Positions 9,174-18,205 of a stretch of DNA of 34,725 nt are shown here, one piece after another. Under the pieces are notes generated by a model. It searched no databases, was not told the origin of the DNA, and was given only the letters and a program-made list of their open reading frames with translations. The translations under genes and the position numbers were made by a program. How positions within the stretch are numbered: position 1 is the first letter of the stretch; each line of letters begins with the position of its first letter. This stretch comes from Nitrospirales bacterium. GTDB taxonomy: Bacteria > Nitrospirota > Nitrospiria > Nitrospirales > UBA8639. The stretch is taken from assembly GCA_021603905.1 (NCBI GenBank), contig BQIU01000041.1:1-34725 (forward strand), read 5' to 3'.

Positions 9174-9505
9174 TTCAATATCTCCTTTAAGCGCTTGAGT
9201 CGTTCTCTTATGAGATCTATATCCTGCTTAGGTGTTTTAATGCCTGTTTTAGACTTCTTCTGAAACGCATGAATGACCCAAATGTCCTCATCGAGTTGTA
9301 GAGCATAAACTGCTCGATACGCATTTGTTTGGTAGGGCAAGGCAATCTCATAAATACTTGCACCGAATCCTTTCATCGGCTTGGCAATATCCGCCTTCTG
9401 CCCTTCAGCAGCGATTGCGAGTGCATCGTGTATGACTTCTTGCACAGCCTTTGGAAATTTCCTGAAATCCTTGTCTGCTACCTTAATCCAATAAATGCTC
9501 CTCAT
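9170..9505 (-). CDS. RelE/ParE-superfamily toxin (phage Gp49-like)
   Basis: The 111-residue protein has the order typical of DUF891/Gp49-like toxins: a FPKAVQEVIHDAL helix, MKGFGASIYEIALPYQTNAYRAVYAL, then the conserved core DIWVIHAFQKKSKTGIKTP and a C-terminal helix LIRERLKRLKEIL. Related toxins are ribosome-dependent mRNA interferases. That activity here is inferred. It precedes the antitoxin gene, the reverse of relBE order but normal for higBA-type pairs. No clear Shine-Dalgarno sequence precedes the ATG; the bases there form the inverted-repeat operator instead. Confidence 0.87.
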   Translation of the reverse strand: MRSIYWIKVADKDFRKFPKAVQEVIHDALAIAAEGQKADIAKPMKGFGASIYEIALPYQTNAYRAVYALQLDEDIWVIHAFQKKSKTGIKTPKQDIDLIRERLKRLKEILK

Positions 9506-9514
9506 TATGTAATG

Positions 9515-9539
9515 TTGTCATATTTGACAACACTTGTCA
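9515..9539 (-). promoter_or_regulatory. Operator-like inverted repeat upstream of the toxin-antitoxin pair
   Basis: TTGTCA (9515-9520) and TGACAA (9525-9530) form a perfect 6-bp inverted repeat around TATT, and a third TTGTCA half-site follows at 9534-9539. It starts 10 bases upstream of the toxin start codon. On the minus strand the outer half-site reads TTGACA, a possible -35 box. Toxin-antitoxin complexes commonly bind such repeats to repress their own promoter, so this is the likely autoregulatory site. Confidence 0.6.
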
Positions 9540-9685
9540 ATTGAAGGTAGACCCTCATTGAAAGTGAATCGCAAACGGGTAGCAGGTATACAGAAATGTA
9601 ATAAGAAAAAATGAATCTATGGATAACGTCGATAGCCCAAACCCTGTCCTGGCCATCTTGTGGCCTATGGATGAGTGTTTATGGC

Positions 9686-9919
9686 CTATGTTGGCCAATA
9701 GATCCGTGTGAGAGGGAGCAGTGCTCGGGCTTCAGGGTCCAGCTTTTCATAGTGATCGGTGATCGCAGCGGTAAGCTCATCCAGATCCATGAGCGTCAGT
9801 GGGATAGACGAACGCTCCGCTTCGTAGTGTGCATCCTTGGTAAAGCCGCCCGTGCTCATGTAGAGCCCTTTATCATCCTTGTTTCGTCCGCTGACAAAGC
9901 TTCGGATTTCTTGGAATCC
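9686..9919 (-). pseudogene. 3' remnant of an Mrr-like restriction endonuclease gene
   Basis: On the minus strand one frame reads GFQEIRSFVSGRNKDDKG, then YMSTGGFTKDAHYEAERS, then IPLTLMDLDELTAAITDHYE and ends LPLTRIYWPT before a TAG at 9686-9688. This matches the C-terminal end of Mrr-type modification-dependent endonucleases (the STGGFTKDA block and the LLDLDEL block). Upstream the frame is closed by a stop within about 12 bases, so the N-terminal DNA-binding part and most of the catalytic core are absent. The plus-strand frame over the same bases looks like a shadow. Confidence 0.7.
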
Positions 9920-9971
9920 ATTGACCTCCTACCCTACTCGAAGGCCTGGCGCTATACCAGTGACACAAATA

Positions 9972-9991
9972 TATAAAACTAGATTTGACCC
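9972..9991 (+). repeat. 20-bp dispersed repeat, copy 1
   Basis: TATAAAACTAGATTTGACCC, identical to 10127-10146 and to the reverse complement of 18961-18980. The stretch 9992-10105 between copies 1 and 2 contains a minus-strand open frame that I cannot assign. Confidence 0.85.
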
Positions 9992-10105
9992 TAAAAACAG
10001 GTGTCACCTCTTTTCGCTTAGCAGCCGGTCGGAAAAATCCGTCTAACATGCGGTGGAGCTTTGGTTTACACAACGTCATGCTGATACCTAAGAGAAGGTT
10101 GCCTT

Positions 10106-11926
10106 TCATCGGAAAAATCTTAAATCTATAAAACTAGATTTGACCCCATTACCCACCATCACCTCGGTTTTCTGTTCAATATTATGTGGGTGAAAGCTCA
10201 TAAACTTGGCCAGTGCCCGCGCCCCTTTTTTCTTGGGTAGGGCCGGGTCATCCTCAGCTGCCTTCAGCAACCGATAGTAGGTAGAGTAGATCGTGTAGTT
10301 TGTCAGCACGTCGAGGATGAAGCCCTCCTCGATGGCCTGCCGCATACTATAAAGGTGAAAGGCCTCCGGCTTACCACTACTACCAGGCCGTCCAAACAGT
10401 TCCAGCGTTTTACCCTTCGGCGTTGCCGTGAAGGCAAAGAAACTCAGGTTCGGCTGCTGCCCGCGTGAGGCCATGACTTGGTTGAGCTGATCTTCCCAAT
10501 CCGCTTCCCCTTCATGGTCATCTTTTGCTCCAGCACCGAGGATCGCCTTCAACTCTCTGGCGGTCTCACCTGTCTGGCTAGAGTGCGCCTCATCCACGAT
10601 CACGGCGTATCTGCGCTTTGCGATCTCGTTCTCCCAGGCCTTTGCCTGTGCCTTCTCCTCGACCGTCGCTTTCTCCTGGGTCTCCGCCCCGGCGACATGT
10701 AGCAGCCCGCGCAGGACAAAGGGGAACTTCTGCAACGTCGTGATCACAATCTTCGTGCCATCAATCAGGGCCGCCGCAAGCTGCTTACTATCCTGATCGA
10801 TTGCCTTGACGACACCCTGAGCATGTTCGATCTGGTAGATCGCATCCTGGAGTTGTTGATCAAGGACGCGGCGGTCGGTGATCACGACCACGCAATCAAA
10901 GACCTTCCGGTCCCCATCGGCATGCAGGCTTGATAGTCGATGCGAGAGCCATGAGATGCTGTTGGTCTTTCCGCTTCCCGCCGAATGCTGGATCAAGTAG
11001 TTTCGACCAGGCCCCTCCTCACGGGACGCCGCCACAACTTTTCGCACTGCATCGAGTTGGTGGTACCGTGGGAAAATTACCGCTTCCTTAGTAACGCGCC
11101 GCTGCCCACCCCTCCCATCGTCAACTTTCTCTTCCTTCGTCTCAACGAACATAAAGTGCCCGAGGATGTCGAGAATACTGTCGCGTTGCAGCACCTCCTC
11201 CCAGAAGTATCCCGTGCGATACCCAGACGGATGTTGGGGGTTCCCAGCACCGCACTGGATCTCAACCGGGTGACTCCCACGGTTAAATGGGAGGAAAAGG
11301 GTACCCTGCCCACGCAGGCGAGTGGTCATATGCACTTCGTCCGGATCGGCCGCGAAATGCACGAGTGCACGGGTCTTGAAGCCGAAGAGAGGAGCACGCG
11401 TGTCACGATCCTTCTGGTATTGCCGTACCGCATGGCGCCAGCTCTGGCCTGTGCCTGGGTTCTTAACCTCGCAGGTGGCAATCGGCAAACCGTTCACCGA
11501 GAAAAGCAATTCCACCGTATCGTGTTTGCCTGGATGACAAAGAACCTGCCGGGTAATGGTGAGCTGATTCTGTGCGTAGAGCGCCAACACCTCCTCGTTG
11601 AGCTCGTGGGCAGGCTTGAAGTAAGCCAGACGGAAAGTCTTTCCATAGAACTTAAACCCATGGCGTAGGACGTGTAGCGTGCCCTTGAGATTCAGCTCTT
11701 TAACCAGCGTATTGATCAGGAGGTTTTCCAGCCCCGCAGCATGCAACGCTCGCATCTCCTCCCAAAGTTTTGGTTGTGTCGCCTCCAGGAAGGCACAGAT
11801 TCGCGCGGGGTAAAGCGCGCGCTCGACATCCCATTCAGCATTGGTGCCGGACTGCCAGCCCCCACGCTGGAGCAGCATCTCCTCGACATGCACCTCGAAA
11901 GCGCGCTCGTTGGTCTGTGGACTCAT
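10106..11926 (-). CDS. hsdR: Type I restriction subunit HsdR, truncated
   Basis: HsdR is the ATP-driven DNA-translocating nuclease subunit of type I restriction enzymes. The ATG at 11926 (MSPQTNERAF) is chosen because the family N-terminus starts there and AGGAG lies 9 bases upstream; a longer in-frame start would run into the neighbouring gene. Residues 136-155 hold the PD-(D/E)xK nuclease site (D136, E153, K155), 313-321 the Walker A loop (QHSAGSGKT), 445-448 DEAH, and 499-503 FTATP. Full-length proteins have about 1000 residues; here HsdR homology ends near residue 590 and a 13-residue tail encoded by a dispersed repeat follows. The second RecA-like motor lobe and C-terminal assembly domain are missing, so restriction activity is unlikely. 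Confidence 0.9.
   Translation of the reverse strand: MSPQTNERAFEVHVEEMLLQRGGWQSGTNAEWDVERALYPARICAFLEATQPKLWEEMRALHAAGLENLLINTLVKELNLKGTLHVLRHGFKFYGKTFRLAYFKPAHELNEEVLALYAQNQLTITRQVLCHPGKHDTVELLFSVNGLPIATCEVKNPGTGQSWRHAVRQYQKDRDTRAPLFGFKTRALVHFAADPDEVHMTTRLRGQGTLFLPFNRGSHPVEIQCGAGNPQHPSGYRTGYFWEEVLQRDSILDILGHFMFVETKEEKVDDGRGGQRRVTKEAVIFPRYHQLDAVRKVVAASREEGPGRNYLIQHSAGSGKTNSISWLSHRLSSLHADGDRKVFDCVVVITDRRVLDQQLQDAIYQIEHAQGVVKAIDQDSKQLAAALIDGTKIVITTLQKFPFVLRGLLHVAGAETQEKATVEEKAQAKAWENEIAKRRYAVIVDEAHSSQTGETARELKAILGAGAKDDHEGEADWEDQLNQVMASRGQQPNLSFFAFTATPKGKTLELFGRPGSSGKPEAFHLYSMRQAIEEGFILDVLTNYTIYSTYYRLLKAAEDDPALPKKKGARALAKFMSFHPHNIEQKTEVMVGNGVKSSFIDLRFFR
10127..10146 (+). repeat. 20-bp dispersed repeat, copy 2, fused to hsdR
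   Basis: TATAAAACTAGATTTGACCC again. It lies inside the hsdR open frame, where it encodes the foreign tail GVKSSFI on the minus strand. This is the point at which homology to HsdR stops. Confidence 0.88.
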
Positions 11927-11939
11927 CGACCTAGACTCC

Positions 11940-12845
11940 TCATAGCGTCCCCTTACTCTCGAACACGCGGTATCGTAGCCACTTCGCGATGCCGTCCAGG
12001 TCAGGAAAGAGTTGCCGGTCGAAGACGCCATACTGATCAAGCCGGCGGCGAATGTCGTCATGGGCATCGTGACGAATTATGATTTCGAGACAATCTCGCT
12101 CTTCCAACGCCTCGAATGGTTGATGATGGGCAAGCAACACGCTGTCCTGTGCTCGAAGCCGTGGTGAAATATGAGGAGGGTGGTAGATCACATTTTCATT
12201 GATTTCGAAAGGCGACGTCACTGGCGTCGGTGATACAGGTTCGCCATTCGGCTCTTCCTGGTCCGACACTTGGGACGGCTCCGCGAGCTCTTTCGCGTGT
12301 TCCTCGGAGTCGAGTTCATCGACACCGAACTCCTCGTAGCCGGACGTTTCACGAACACGTGTCGTTGCTAGATCTCCCACCGGCTTCACCGCAGTGCGCT
12401 CGCGCCGATTGAAGTCTGTGTAGCGCGGGGGGTCGCTGATCAACACATAGACCGCACTGTTCATCGGCTTGTCCTCGTCGTCAGTCTTCGTCTCGCGAAC
12501 CGCGAAGTAGAGCGCCACCAGTGGGTTGGTCGTCCAGTCCATAAACCGCGTTGGCAATCCGTGGTGCTGAGCGATGGCAAGGGCTTCCCATTCGCTTCGC
12601 GGCAAGTGCTGAACGTGGGTAACAAGATGGTTTCTGAACACGTCGAGCACCTCACGTTCGAGCTCATCGCGCTCTGCGAAGGATTTATTGAGCAGGTGGG
12701 TGTAACGTCCGATCGAAGGTTTGAGTGCGTAGCCGTCCGAGACGAGCTTGGTCTGCCCGCGAAAATACTTCCGGCTCTGGGGTAGCTCATCTCGAACGGT
12801 TTTGAGATATTCCTCGAAACTCTCGATCTCAAAAGGTGTGCTCAT
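11940..12845 (-). CDS. FRG-domain protein
   Basis: The 301-residue protein has an N-terminal FRG domain: YFRGQTKL at residues 27-34 and AQHHGLPTRFMDWT with NPLVALYFA at about 92-115, the family's conserved blocks. A low-complexity acidic/Pro-rich linker (about 160-215) leads to a C-terminal region ending LFPDLDGIAKWLRYR, also common in FRG proteins. The biochemical role of FRG domains is not settled; they occur often in phage-defence and restriction loci. The ATG overlaps the hsdS stop by four bases and hsdR starts 13 bases after its end, so it belongs to the restriction operon. It looks intact. Confidence 0.88.
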   Translation of the reverse strand: MSTPFEIESFEEYLKTVRDELPQSRKYFRGQTKLVSDGYALKPSIGRYTHLLNKSFAERDELEREVLDVFRNHLVTHVQHLPRSEWEALAIAQHHGLPTRFMDWTTNPLVALYFAVRETKTDDEDKPMNSAVYVLISDPPRYTDFNRRERTAVKPVGDLATTRVRETSGYEEFGVDELDSEEHAKELAEPSQVSDQEEPNGEPVSPTPVTSPFEINENVIYHPPHISPRLRAQDSVLLAHHQPFEALEERDCLEIIIRHDAHDDIRRRLDQYGVFDRQLFPDLDGIAKWLRYRVFESKGTL

Positions 12846-14200
12846 GCAACTGCCTCTCGAACATCGATTTTTCCGGTCACCCCTGCGGTGATCAGCGCAG
12901 TCCGGTACTCTTGCAGTCGCTCGATGGCAGCCTCAACCTTTGTGGTCATTCTGTCTATCTTGGCGGTCTCTCGGTCGAGGAAATCCGCTATAAACCTTTG
13001 TTCGGCGATTCCAGGCAGGACGACAGGTAGTCGCGAAACCTTTTCAACCGAGATGCGTCGCAAGGCGGCGCCGCTAAGCTGAAGCATGATGTTTTGCTGC
13101 AGTAGGCTGTTGTTGAGCCAATAGTTAAGAAAACGTGATTCAAGCCGCCTCGGCCGAGGTGAAATGATTACGAGGGAACTTGCGACCACGAAATCCAACT
13201 CAAAATTAACAATTGCAGTCCTACCGACAGTTCCGTCTTTGCTGAAAAGCACATCACCTCGAAGAGGCTTACAACCTGAGCGCACAAGAAACTCATAGCA
13301 CTCGACAGATGTATGAAGAGATCCTACGTAATCAATTCGACCGTTTTCGATGTCAACCGTTGAAACGAATGGGTAGTCGGCGGAGGAAAGATCCGGAGAG
13401 ATGTGTGCTCCATCAGTAACCCGGTTGCAGACACGGCTCATTCGTTCGGTTTCCCAAGATTCAGGGATATCGCCGAGCCAGTCGATGCCCGAGGGCTTGA
13501 GCCTAGGATGCGGGTCGAGGCCAGCGGCGCGAGCGGCATCAGGCGGGAGGCCACGGGTGACCGTGCGCGAGATGAGCGCAGTGCGCTTCTCCTTCAGCCG
13601 CTCGATCAACGTCCGCTTCTTTGCCACGAGCGTATCGATTCTCGCGGTCTCGCGGTCGAGGAAGTCGGCGATAGCACATTGCTCATCCTTCTCAGGCACT
13701 GGACACGGAATGCTGCCGAGCAACTCAAGATTCAATCCGTCACGGGCCTCGCCACCCGCCATGTTACGGATGTTGAAGTAGTTGGTGGTCAGCCACCAAT
13801 AGAGGTAGCGGGCTTGAATCCTGTGAATTGGGATGATTGCGGCCATGGACTGATTGCAGGTAGCGGCAAAGCCGAGCTGCGCGACCATACCCTTCGTCTT
13901 GCCCTGCCCAGCGAGTGCCATCACAAGTGCACCTTTCGGAATCCACTTTGCGCTACTACCCAGGAAGCCTTCGCGCGTGATGTACTCGGACGGCTCGGTG
14001 ATGTAGCCATCATTCACCGCTCCTGAGTTCAGCCATGGTATGTCGCCATCGTCCCAGAATGAACTGTTGCTCTTGTCGGGCGTCCCGCCTGCGTAGCGTG
14101 CGGACAACCAACGAAGCCGCACCAGATTCCAACTCTCGGGCAGCTCCGGAACCCACGCTTCGCCACTCGGCTTGTACTTCGGATACGTGGGCAGCTTCAC
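12842..14200 (-). CDS. hsdS: Type I restriction specificity subunit HsdS
   Basis: HsdS recognises the bipartite DNA target of the type I methyltransferase/restriction complex. The 452 residues contain two target-recognition domains (about 10-155 and 230-390), each followed by a conserved helical spacer: AIADFLDRETARIDTLVAKK (about 175-195) and FIADFLDRETAKIDRMTTKV near the C-terminus. This internal repeat is the family's standard two-fold layout. The ATG overlaps the DUF262 gene stop by four bases, and its own stop overlaps the FRG gene. The gene looks complete; the target sequence cannot be predicted. Confidence 0.95.
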   Translation of the reverse strand: MKLPTYPKYKPSGEAWVPELPESWNLVRLRWLSARYAGGTPDKSNSSFWDDGDIPWLNSGAVNDGYITEPSEYITREGFLGSSAKWIPKGALVMALAGQGKTKGMVAQLGFAATCNQSMAAIIPIHRIQARYLYWWLTTNYFNIRNMAGGEARDGLNLELLGSIPCPVPEKDEQCAIADFLDRETARIDTLVAKKRTLIERLKEKRTALISRTVTRGLPPDAARAAGLDPHPRLKPSGIDWLGDIPESWETERMSRVCNRVTDGAHISPDLSSADYPFVSTVDIENGRIDYVGSLHTSVECYEFLVRSGCKPLRGDVLFSKDGTVGRTAIVNFELDFVVASSLVIISPRPRRLESRFLNYWLNNSLLQQNIMLQLSGAALRRISVEKVSRLPVVLPGIAEQRFIADFLDRETAKIDRMTTKVEAAIERLQEYRTALITAGVTGKIDVREAVA

Positions 14201-16068
14201 GACGCGGCCTCCTCAAGCGGTTCCTCGGCGTCCCACTCCTCCGGCCCCTCGTCGTAAACCTCCTCCACGACCCCGGCCTGGAATAACTTGGGATCGCGGG
14301 TAATGCTCTTGCCAGTGGCCCTTTCAATCCGCTGAAGTAGCATCTCAGCGCGCGCCACGTAGAAGTCCCAGAATCCGTCTGCACGCAGATGCCCTGACGC
14401 CACGCAGTGGGAGCCAAGGATCTCGTCCATTCGTGCCGAGTCGATTCCCGCCGACTTCTCGACGGCAGGCAGATACTTCGACGGGGCGCGACCGCCGATC
14501 TGACGGTTGGTCCTGGCAGAAATCGCTGTCTTGTTGATGACACTATTGTAGGTGCCGGGCTTGATCTCGGCTGACTTGCACCACTTTTCGGGGAAGATGT
14601 GGTGGATGTCGATCTTGTCGTCGAAAAAGGTTTGGGCCTCGATCGGCTCTCCGGTTCGGAAGTCCTGCCCACCATCGCGCATGAGCAAGGCGTAGATCCC
14701 TTTGTAGGCTGCACTATTGCGAGTGCGCAGTGTAAGTAGCCGGTTGGCCTGGAAGCTCGACTCCTGAATGGTAATTGGCTCTACCCCCTCTCCGCGTACC
14801 AGGGCGACGACCTCAGGTAGGTCGCGCGCAAACCGGCCCTCGATGGCACCCCCGTAAAGCTCACCCAGAACTCCGCACCAATAGTAGCGGGCAATCTTTT
14901 GTCTGGCCCCTTCGGTCTCGCCATCTTTACCAAGGTCCACGAAGATCGCGGCGAGTGGAACGAGCTGGGTCCGATAGGGGAGGTCCCGTGCTTTGAAGAT
15001 CTTCTGCCCGTAGAGGAAACGGGCGGCGCGTACGAAGCCGGCTTCAACCCGCTCGGCCCAATTCTTCCAGTTGGTGACCTCGAGTTTTAGAATGTCCCTA
15101 CGCTTGCAACTGATGCCGGGCAATTTTTCGGCAGCCGTTCCAGCATCGATCGCGGCGCGTCTTCGCGTCTGCGTTACCAGCAGCGAGATGGCTTGGAGGA
15201 AGTCATCGCTCTGGAGGTTCCGCAAAACCGGGTGTTGGCTTTTCAGGCGCTGTTCCCGTGCGTTCCAGTCGTCGCGAAGCTGGTAGTTATCCGCCGCGAA
15301 TGAGGCCGTGAGGAGCTCGAACACGGTGAGCGCCACTCCGCCGGTGTTAACACGCTCGAAGACGAGGCATACGGCCTCCTTCGGTGTTTCCTTCTTCAGC
15401 TCGATCACCGGAACTTGGTACTGCTCAAAACGCTTGATCACGTCGCGCTCGAAATCATTGAAGAGCCGCATCTTGTCACGATCAAATTTCCAATGTTCGC
15501 TATAGGCCTGCCGCCATTCGGCACTTCCGAAGATCCGGTTCACGGGGAAGAGGTCAGCCGCATACTCGAGCTCGGGGCTTGTCACGTTGAGGGTAATCTC
15601 GCCACCGAAGGCCTTGACCAGCCGGTCTTCAGGAACGCTCAGCACCGCATCTTCCCGATCGGCCTCGGCCTGCACCGCCTTCTTCATGTCGAGGTAGTAC
15701 CAGAGGCGGATCGCTTTGCCCTTGGCGTCCTTTGTCTCCACGGCGAGCTTGCTCATCAACGCTTGATACAGGGAGGTCAAACGTTGCTGCCCGTCGAGAA
15801 TCAGTGTTTCGGGCATAATATCGTTCAGTCGCTCTGCGGTCCCGGTGAGCGGGCGTGGCTTGAAACGTACGTTCTCGCCTCCGGTCTGGAGCATCATCAC
15901 GGCGCCTATCGGGAAGGATACCGAGACGCTCGCCAGAAGGCTTTTGATGTGGTCGTCATCCCAGACCCAGCCACGCTGAAAGTCCGGAAGCTGAAGCTTA
16001 CCGCTGTCTGCCCCCGCGAGAAGGGCCTGTAAGGGGGTTTTTGTACTGTCGAAGCTAGCGCCGATCAT
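14197..16068 (-). CDS. GmrSD-like DUF262/DUF1524 (HNH) nuclease
   Basis: The 623-residue protein joins an N-terminal DUF262 domain and a C-terminal DUF1524 HNH-type domain, the architecture of GmrSD-type enzymes that in known cases cut glucosylated-hydroxymethylcytosine DNA. Seen: LPDFQRGWVWDDDHIKSLL from residue 27, the nucleotide-related ILDGQQRLTSL (90-100), NTGG (241-244), DIHHIFPEKW (487-496) with the HNH His pair, and N508/N511 plus NRQIGGRAPSKYL (521-533). It overlaps hsdM upstream and hsdS downstream by four bases each, so it is a built-in member of the type I operon. The substrate and any dependence on HsdMS are unknown. Confidence 0.93.
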   Translation of the reverse strand: MIGASFDSTKTPLQALLAGADSGKLQLPDFQRGWVWDDDHIKSLLASVSVSFPIGAVMMLQTGGENVRFKPRPLTGTAERLNDIMPETLILDGQQRLTSLYQALMSKLAVETKDAKGKAIRLWYYLDMKKAVQAEADREDAVLSVPEDRLVKAFGGEITLNVTSPELEYAADLFPVNRIFGSAEWRQAYSEHWKFDRDKMRLFNDFERDVIKRFEQYQVPVIELKKETPKEAVCLVFERVNTGGVALTVFELLTASFAADNYQLRDDWNAREQRLKSQHPVLRNLQSDDFLQAISLLVTQTRRRAAIDAGTAAEKLPGISCKRRDILKLEVTNWKNWAERVEAGFVRAARFLYGQKIFKARDLPYRTQLVPLAAIFVDLGKDGETEGARQKIARYYWCGVLGELYGGAIEGRFARDLPEVVALVRGEGVEPITIQESSFQANRLLTLRTRNSAAYKGIYALLMRDGGQDFRTGEPIEAQTFFDDKIDIHHIFPEKWCKSAEIKPGTYNSVINKTAISARTNRQIGGRAPSKYLPAVEKSAGIDSARMDEILGSHCVASGHLRADGFWDFYVARAEMLLQRIERATGKSITRDPKLFQAGVVEEVYDEGPEEWDAEEPLEEAAS

Positions 16069-18205
16069 GGGGACACCTCGTCGCTACCAGTCACCTCGCT
16101 AAGCAGATTCAGGATTTCTCGCTCAAGTATTTTAATATCCTTCTCGATCTCCTCCAGCGGCCGGGGCGGTTCATACTGGTAAAAGTGTCGATTCAGTGGG
16201 ATTTCATAGCCGACCTTGGTCTTGCTTTCATCGATCCACGCGTCGGAAACATGTGGCAGCACCTCTCGTTTGAAGTAGTCTCCGATGCTTTCTTTGAGTG
16301 GGACACTTTCCGTGTCGCGCAGCTCCGTGTCGGGTGCTGGTTGCCATCCCTGTCGCGACAGATCTCGGCAGTCTCGTCCCGTTCACCTAGGGCGCTGAGC
16401 ACCGCCTTGATCTCGGGCGCGGAGAGTCGCACCCCAGTGGCGCGGTCGATCTCGCGCAGGTCGATGAGGAAAGCCTTTCGATCCTTGTAGAGTTTTGTCC
16501 CGTGCGCCGAGGCAAATTCAGCAAGGAGTTTTCTAACTTCATCCTGCCGGCGCTTGCCGGCCTCGATTTCTTCGAGCCGCGCCTTTTCGTTCTTCTTGTT
16601 GCTGGTGGCTAGTTTTGCAAACAAGCTCTCACGTTCCAAGCGCTCGATTCGCTCTGAAGTCGCCTGAAAGTTGAGGCGTAGGGGTCGCTCTACTGTGATC
16701 TTGTGGAATCCAAACTCAGCGTTGTCAAAAACCTTGCTCACCACACGCACGCGCTCGACTGGTTGCTTGGTGATCGAATCCTCCTCCATAAAAGTCCGAG
16801 TTTCACCATGTTGGAAGTTTCCGAAGATCTGGGTAATGTCGGCGATCTGATCGGGTTCACTCGGGCGGTCAACGGGATCGCCAATTTTATTGCGCTTGTT
16901 CCCGAGACTCTTCGACATCTTTACGAAAAAGCGCCGTGCGTCGATGAGCTGGACCGTCCCTTTGCGCCGGGATTCTTTTCGGTTGGTGAGTACCCAGATA
17001 TAGGTCGAAATACCCGTGTTATAAAAAAGCTGGTCGGGCAACGCGACCACCGCTTCCAACCAATCGTTCTCAATAATCCACTGACGGATATTGCTTTCCC
17101 CACTTCCAGCGTCTCCAGTGAAGAGCGGCGAGCCATTAAAGACGATGCCGATTCGGCTACCACCCTCCTTTGGCGCACACCTTTTCGAGAGCATGTGCTG
17201 TAAAAAAAGTAGGGAGCCGTCGTTGATACGTGGCAGTCCCGCACCGAAGCGGCCGTTGTAGCCAAGGGAATCAGCCTCCTTCTGAATATACTTGGCCTGC
17301 TGTTTCCACTCCACACCAAAGGGTGGATTCGCCAGCATGTAGTCGAAGGTGCGAGGTTTGCCTTCGGCGTCACGATTGAAGCCGTCTTTCGTGAAGGTGT
17401 CCCCGAGGACGATGTTGTCGGCGTCCTCTCCCTTGATGAGCATGTCAGACTTGCAGATTGCCCAGGACTCATCGTTCCAGTCCTGACCGAAAAGATGAGG
17501 ATCAGCTTCGGCGTTCAGATCGCGAATGTACTTTTCCGCTACCGAAAGCATGCCGCCGGTCCCACAGGCCGGATCGTAAATGGTCTTGACCACATGGCTT
17601 CTACGCAGGTCTTTCTCAGGCGAGAGCAGGAGATTAACCATGAGCTTGATCACTTCGCGAGGCGTGAAATGTTCCCCGGCTTCTTCATTGGACTGCTCCG
17701 CGCCAATCCGAATAAGCTCTTCGAAAACGTACCCCATTTGCATACTATCCACCCGGTCTGAAGATAGGTCGATTGCGGCAAACTTTTTGATTACCTCATA
17801 AAGCAAATTCTTCTCTGCCATTCGTGCGATTTGCTGGTCGAACGCAAAACGCTCTATGATCTCGCGAACATTTTTCGAGAAGCCATTGATATAGGCGTTC
17901 AGGTTGGGCGCAAGTTGATTAGGATCATCAAGGAGCTTGGGCAAATCTAGTTTTGAGAGATTGTAGAACGGCCTCTTCGTGATTTTCTCGAGAAGGCTTC
18001 GCACGACCGTATCTGGTTTCGTTTTTATCTTCGGGTGCTCGGCAAGAACCTGCGCCTTGCTCGGCGCGAGCAGGCAGTCGAAACGACGCAGCACGGTCAG
18101 TGGCAGGATAACTTTTCGGTACTCATTGCGTTTGTACGGTCCCCGAAGCAGGTTGCAAATGCTCCAGATAAAATTAGCTAGGTGAGAGTGTGTCTCGAGG
18201 CTCAT
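16065..18205 (-). pseudogene. hsdM: Type I DNA methyltransferase HsdM, frameshifted near the 3' end
   Basis: HsdM is the adenine-N6 methyltransferase subunit of type I systems, using S-adenosylmethionine. The frame from ATG 18205 has the N-terminal helical HsdM domain, motif I DPACGTGGML (211-220) and the catalytic NPPF (293-296). Near 16338-16342 the homology moves to another frame, which continues APDTELRDTESVPLKE, SIGDYFKREVLPHVSDAWID and NRHFYQYEPPRPLEEIEKDI to a stop at 16065. A one-base loss in a short C run explains it. Without repair the product is 670 residues with a foreign tail and lacks the conserved C-terminal helical segment that helps bind HsdS. A sequencing error is possible. 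Confidence 0.88.

Noticed and set aside
9611..9976. Plus-strand 121-codon frame
   Set aside because: It lies opposite the Mrr-like remnant, whose minus-strand reading has clear family blocks.
9873..10109. Minus-strand 78-codon frame between repeat copies
   Set aside because: No family features; it reads through the 20-bp repeat and into the antisense of unrelated sequence. It could be a fragment of something, but this cannot be supported.
10985..11668. 227-codon plus-strand frame
   Set aside because: It is antisense to hsdR; the high GC of the coding strand keeps the opposite frame open.
13403..14026. 207-codon plus-strand frame
   Set aside because: Antisense to hsdS and without protein-family features.
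15415..16032. 205-codon plus-strand frame
   Set aside because: Antisense to the DUF262/DUF1524 gene.
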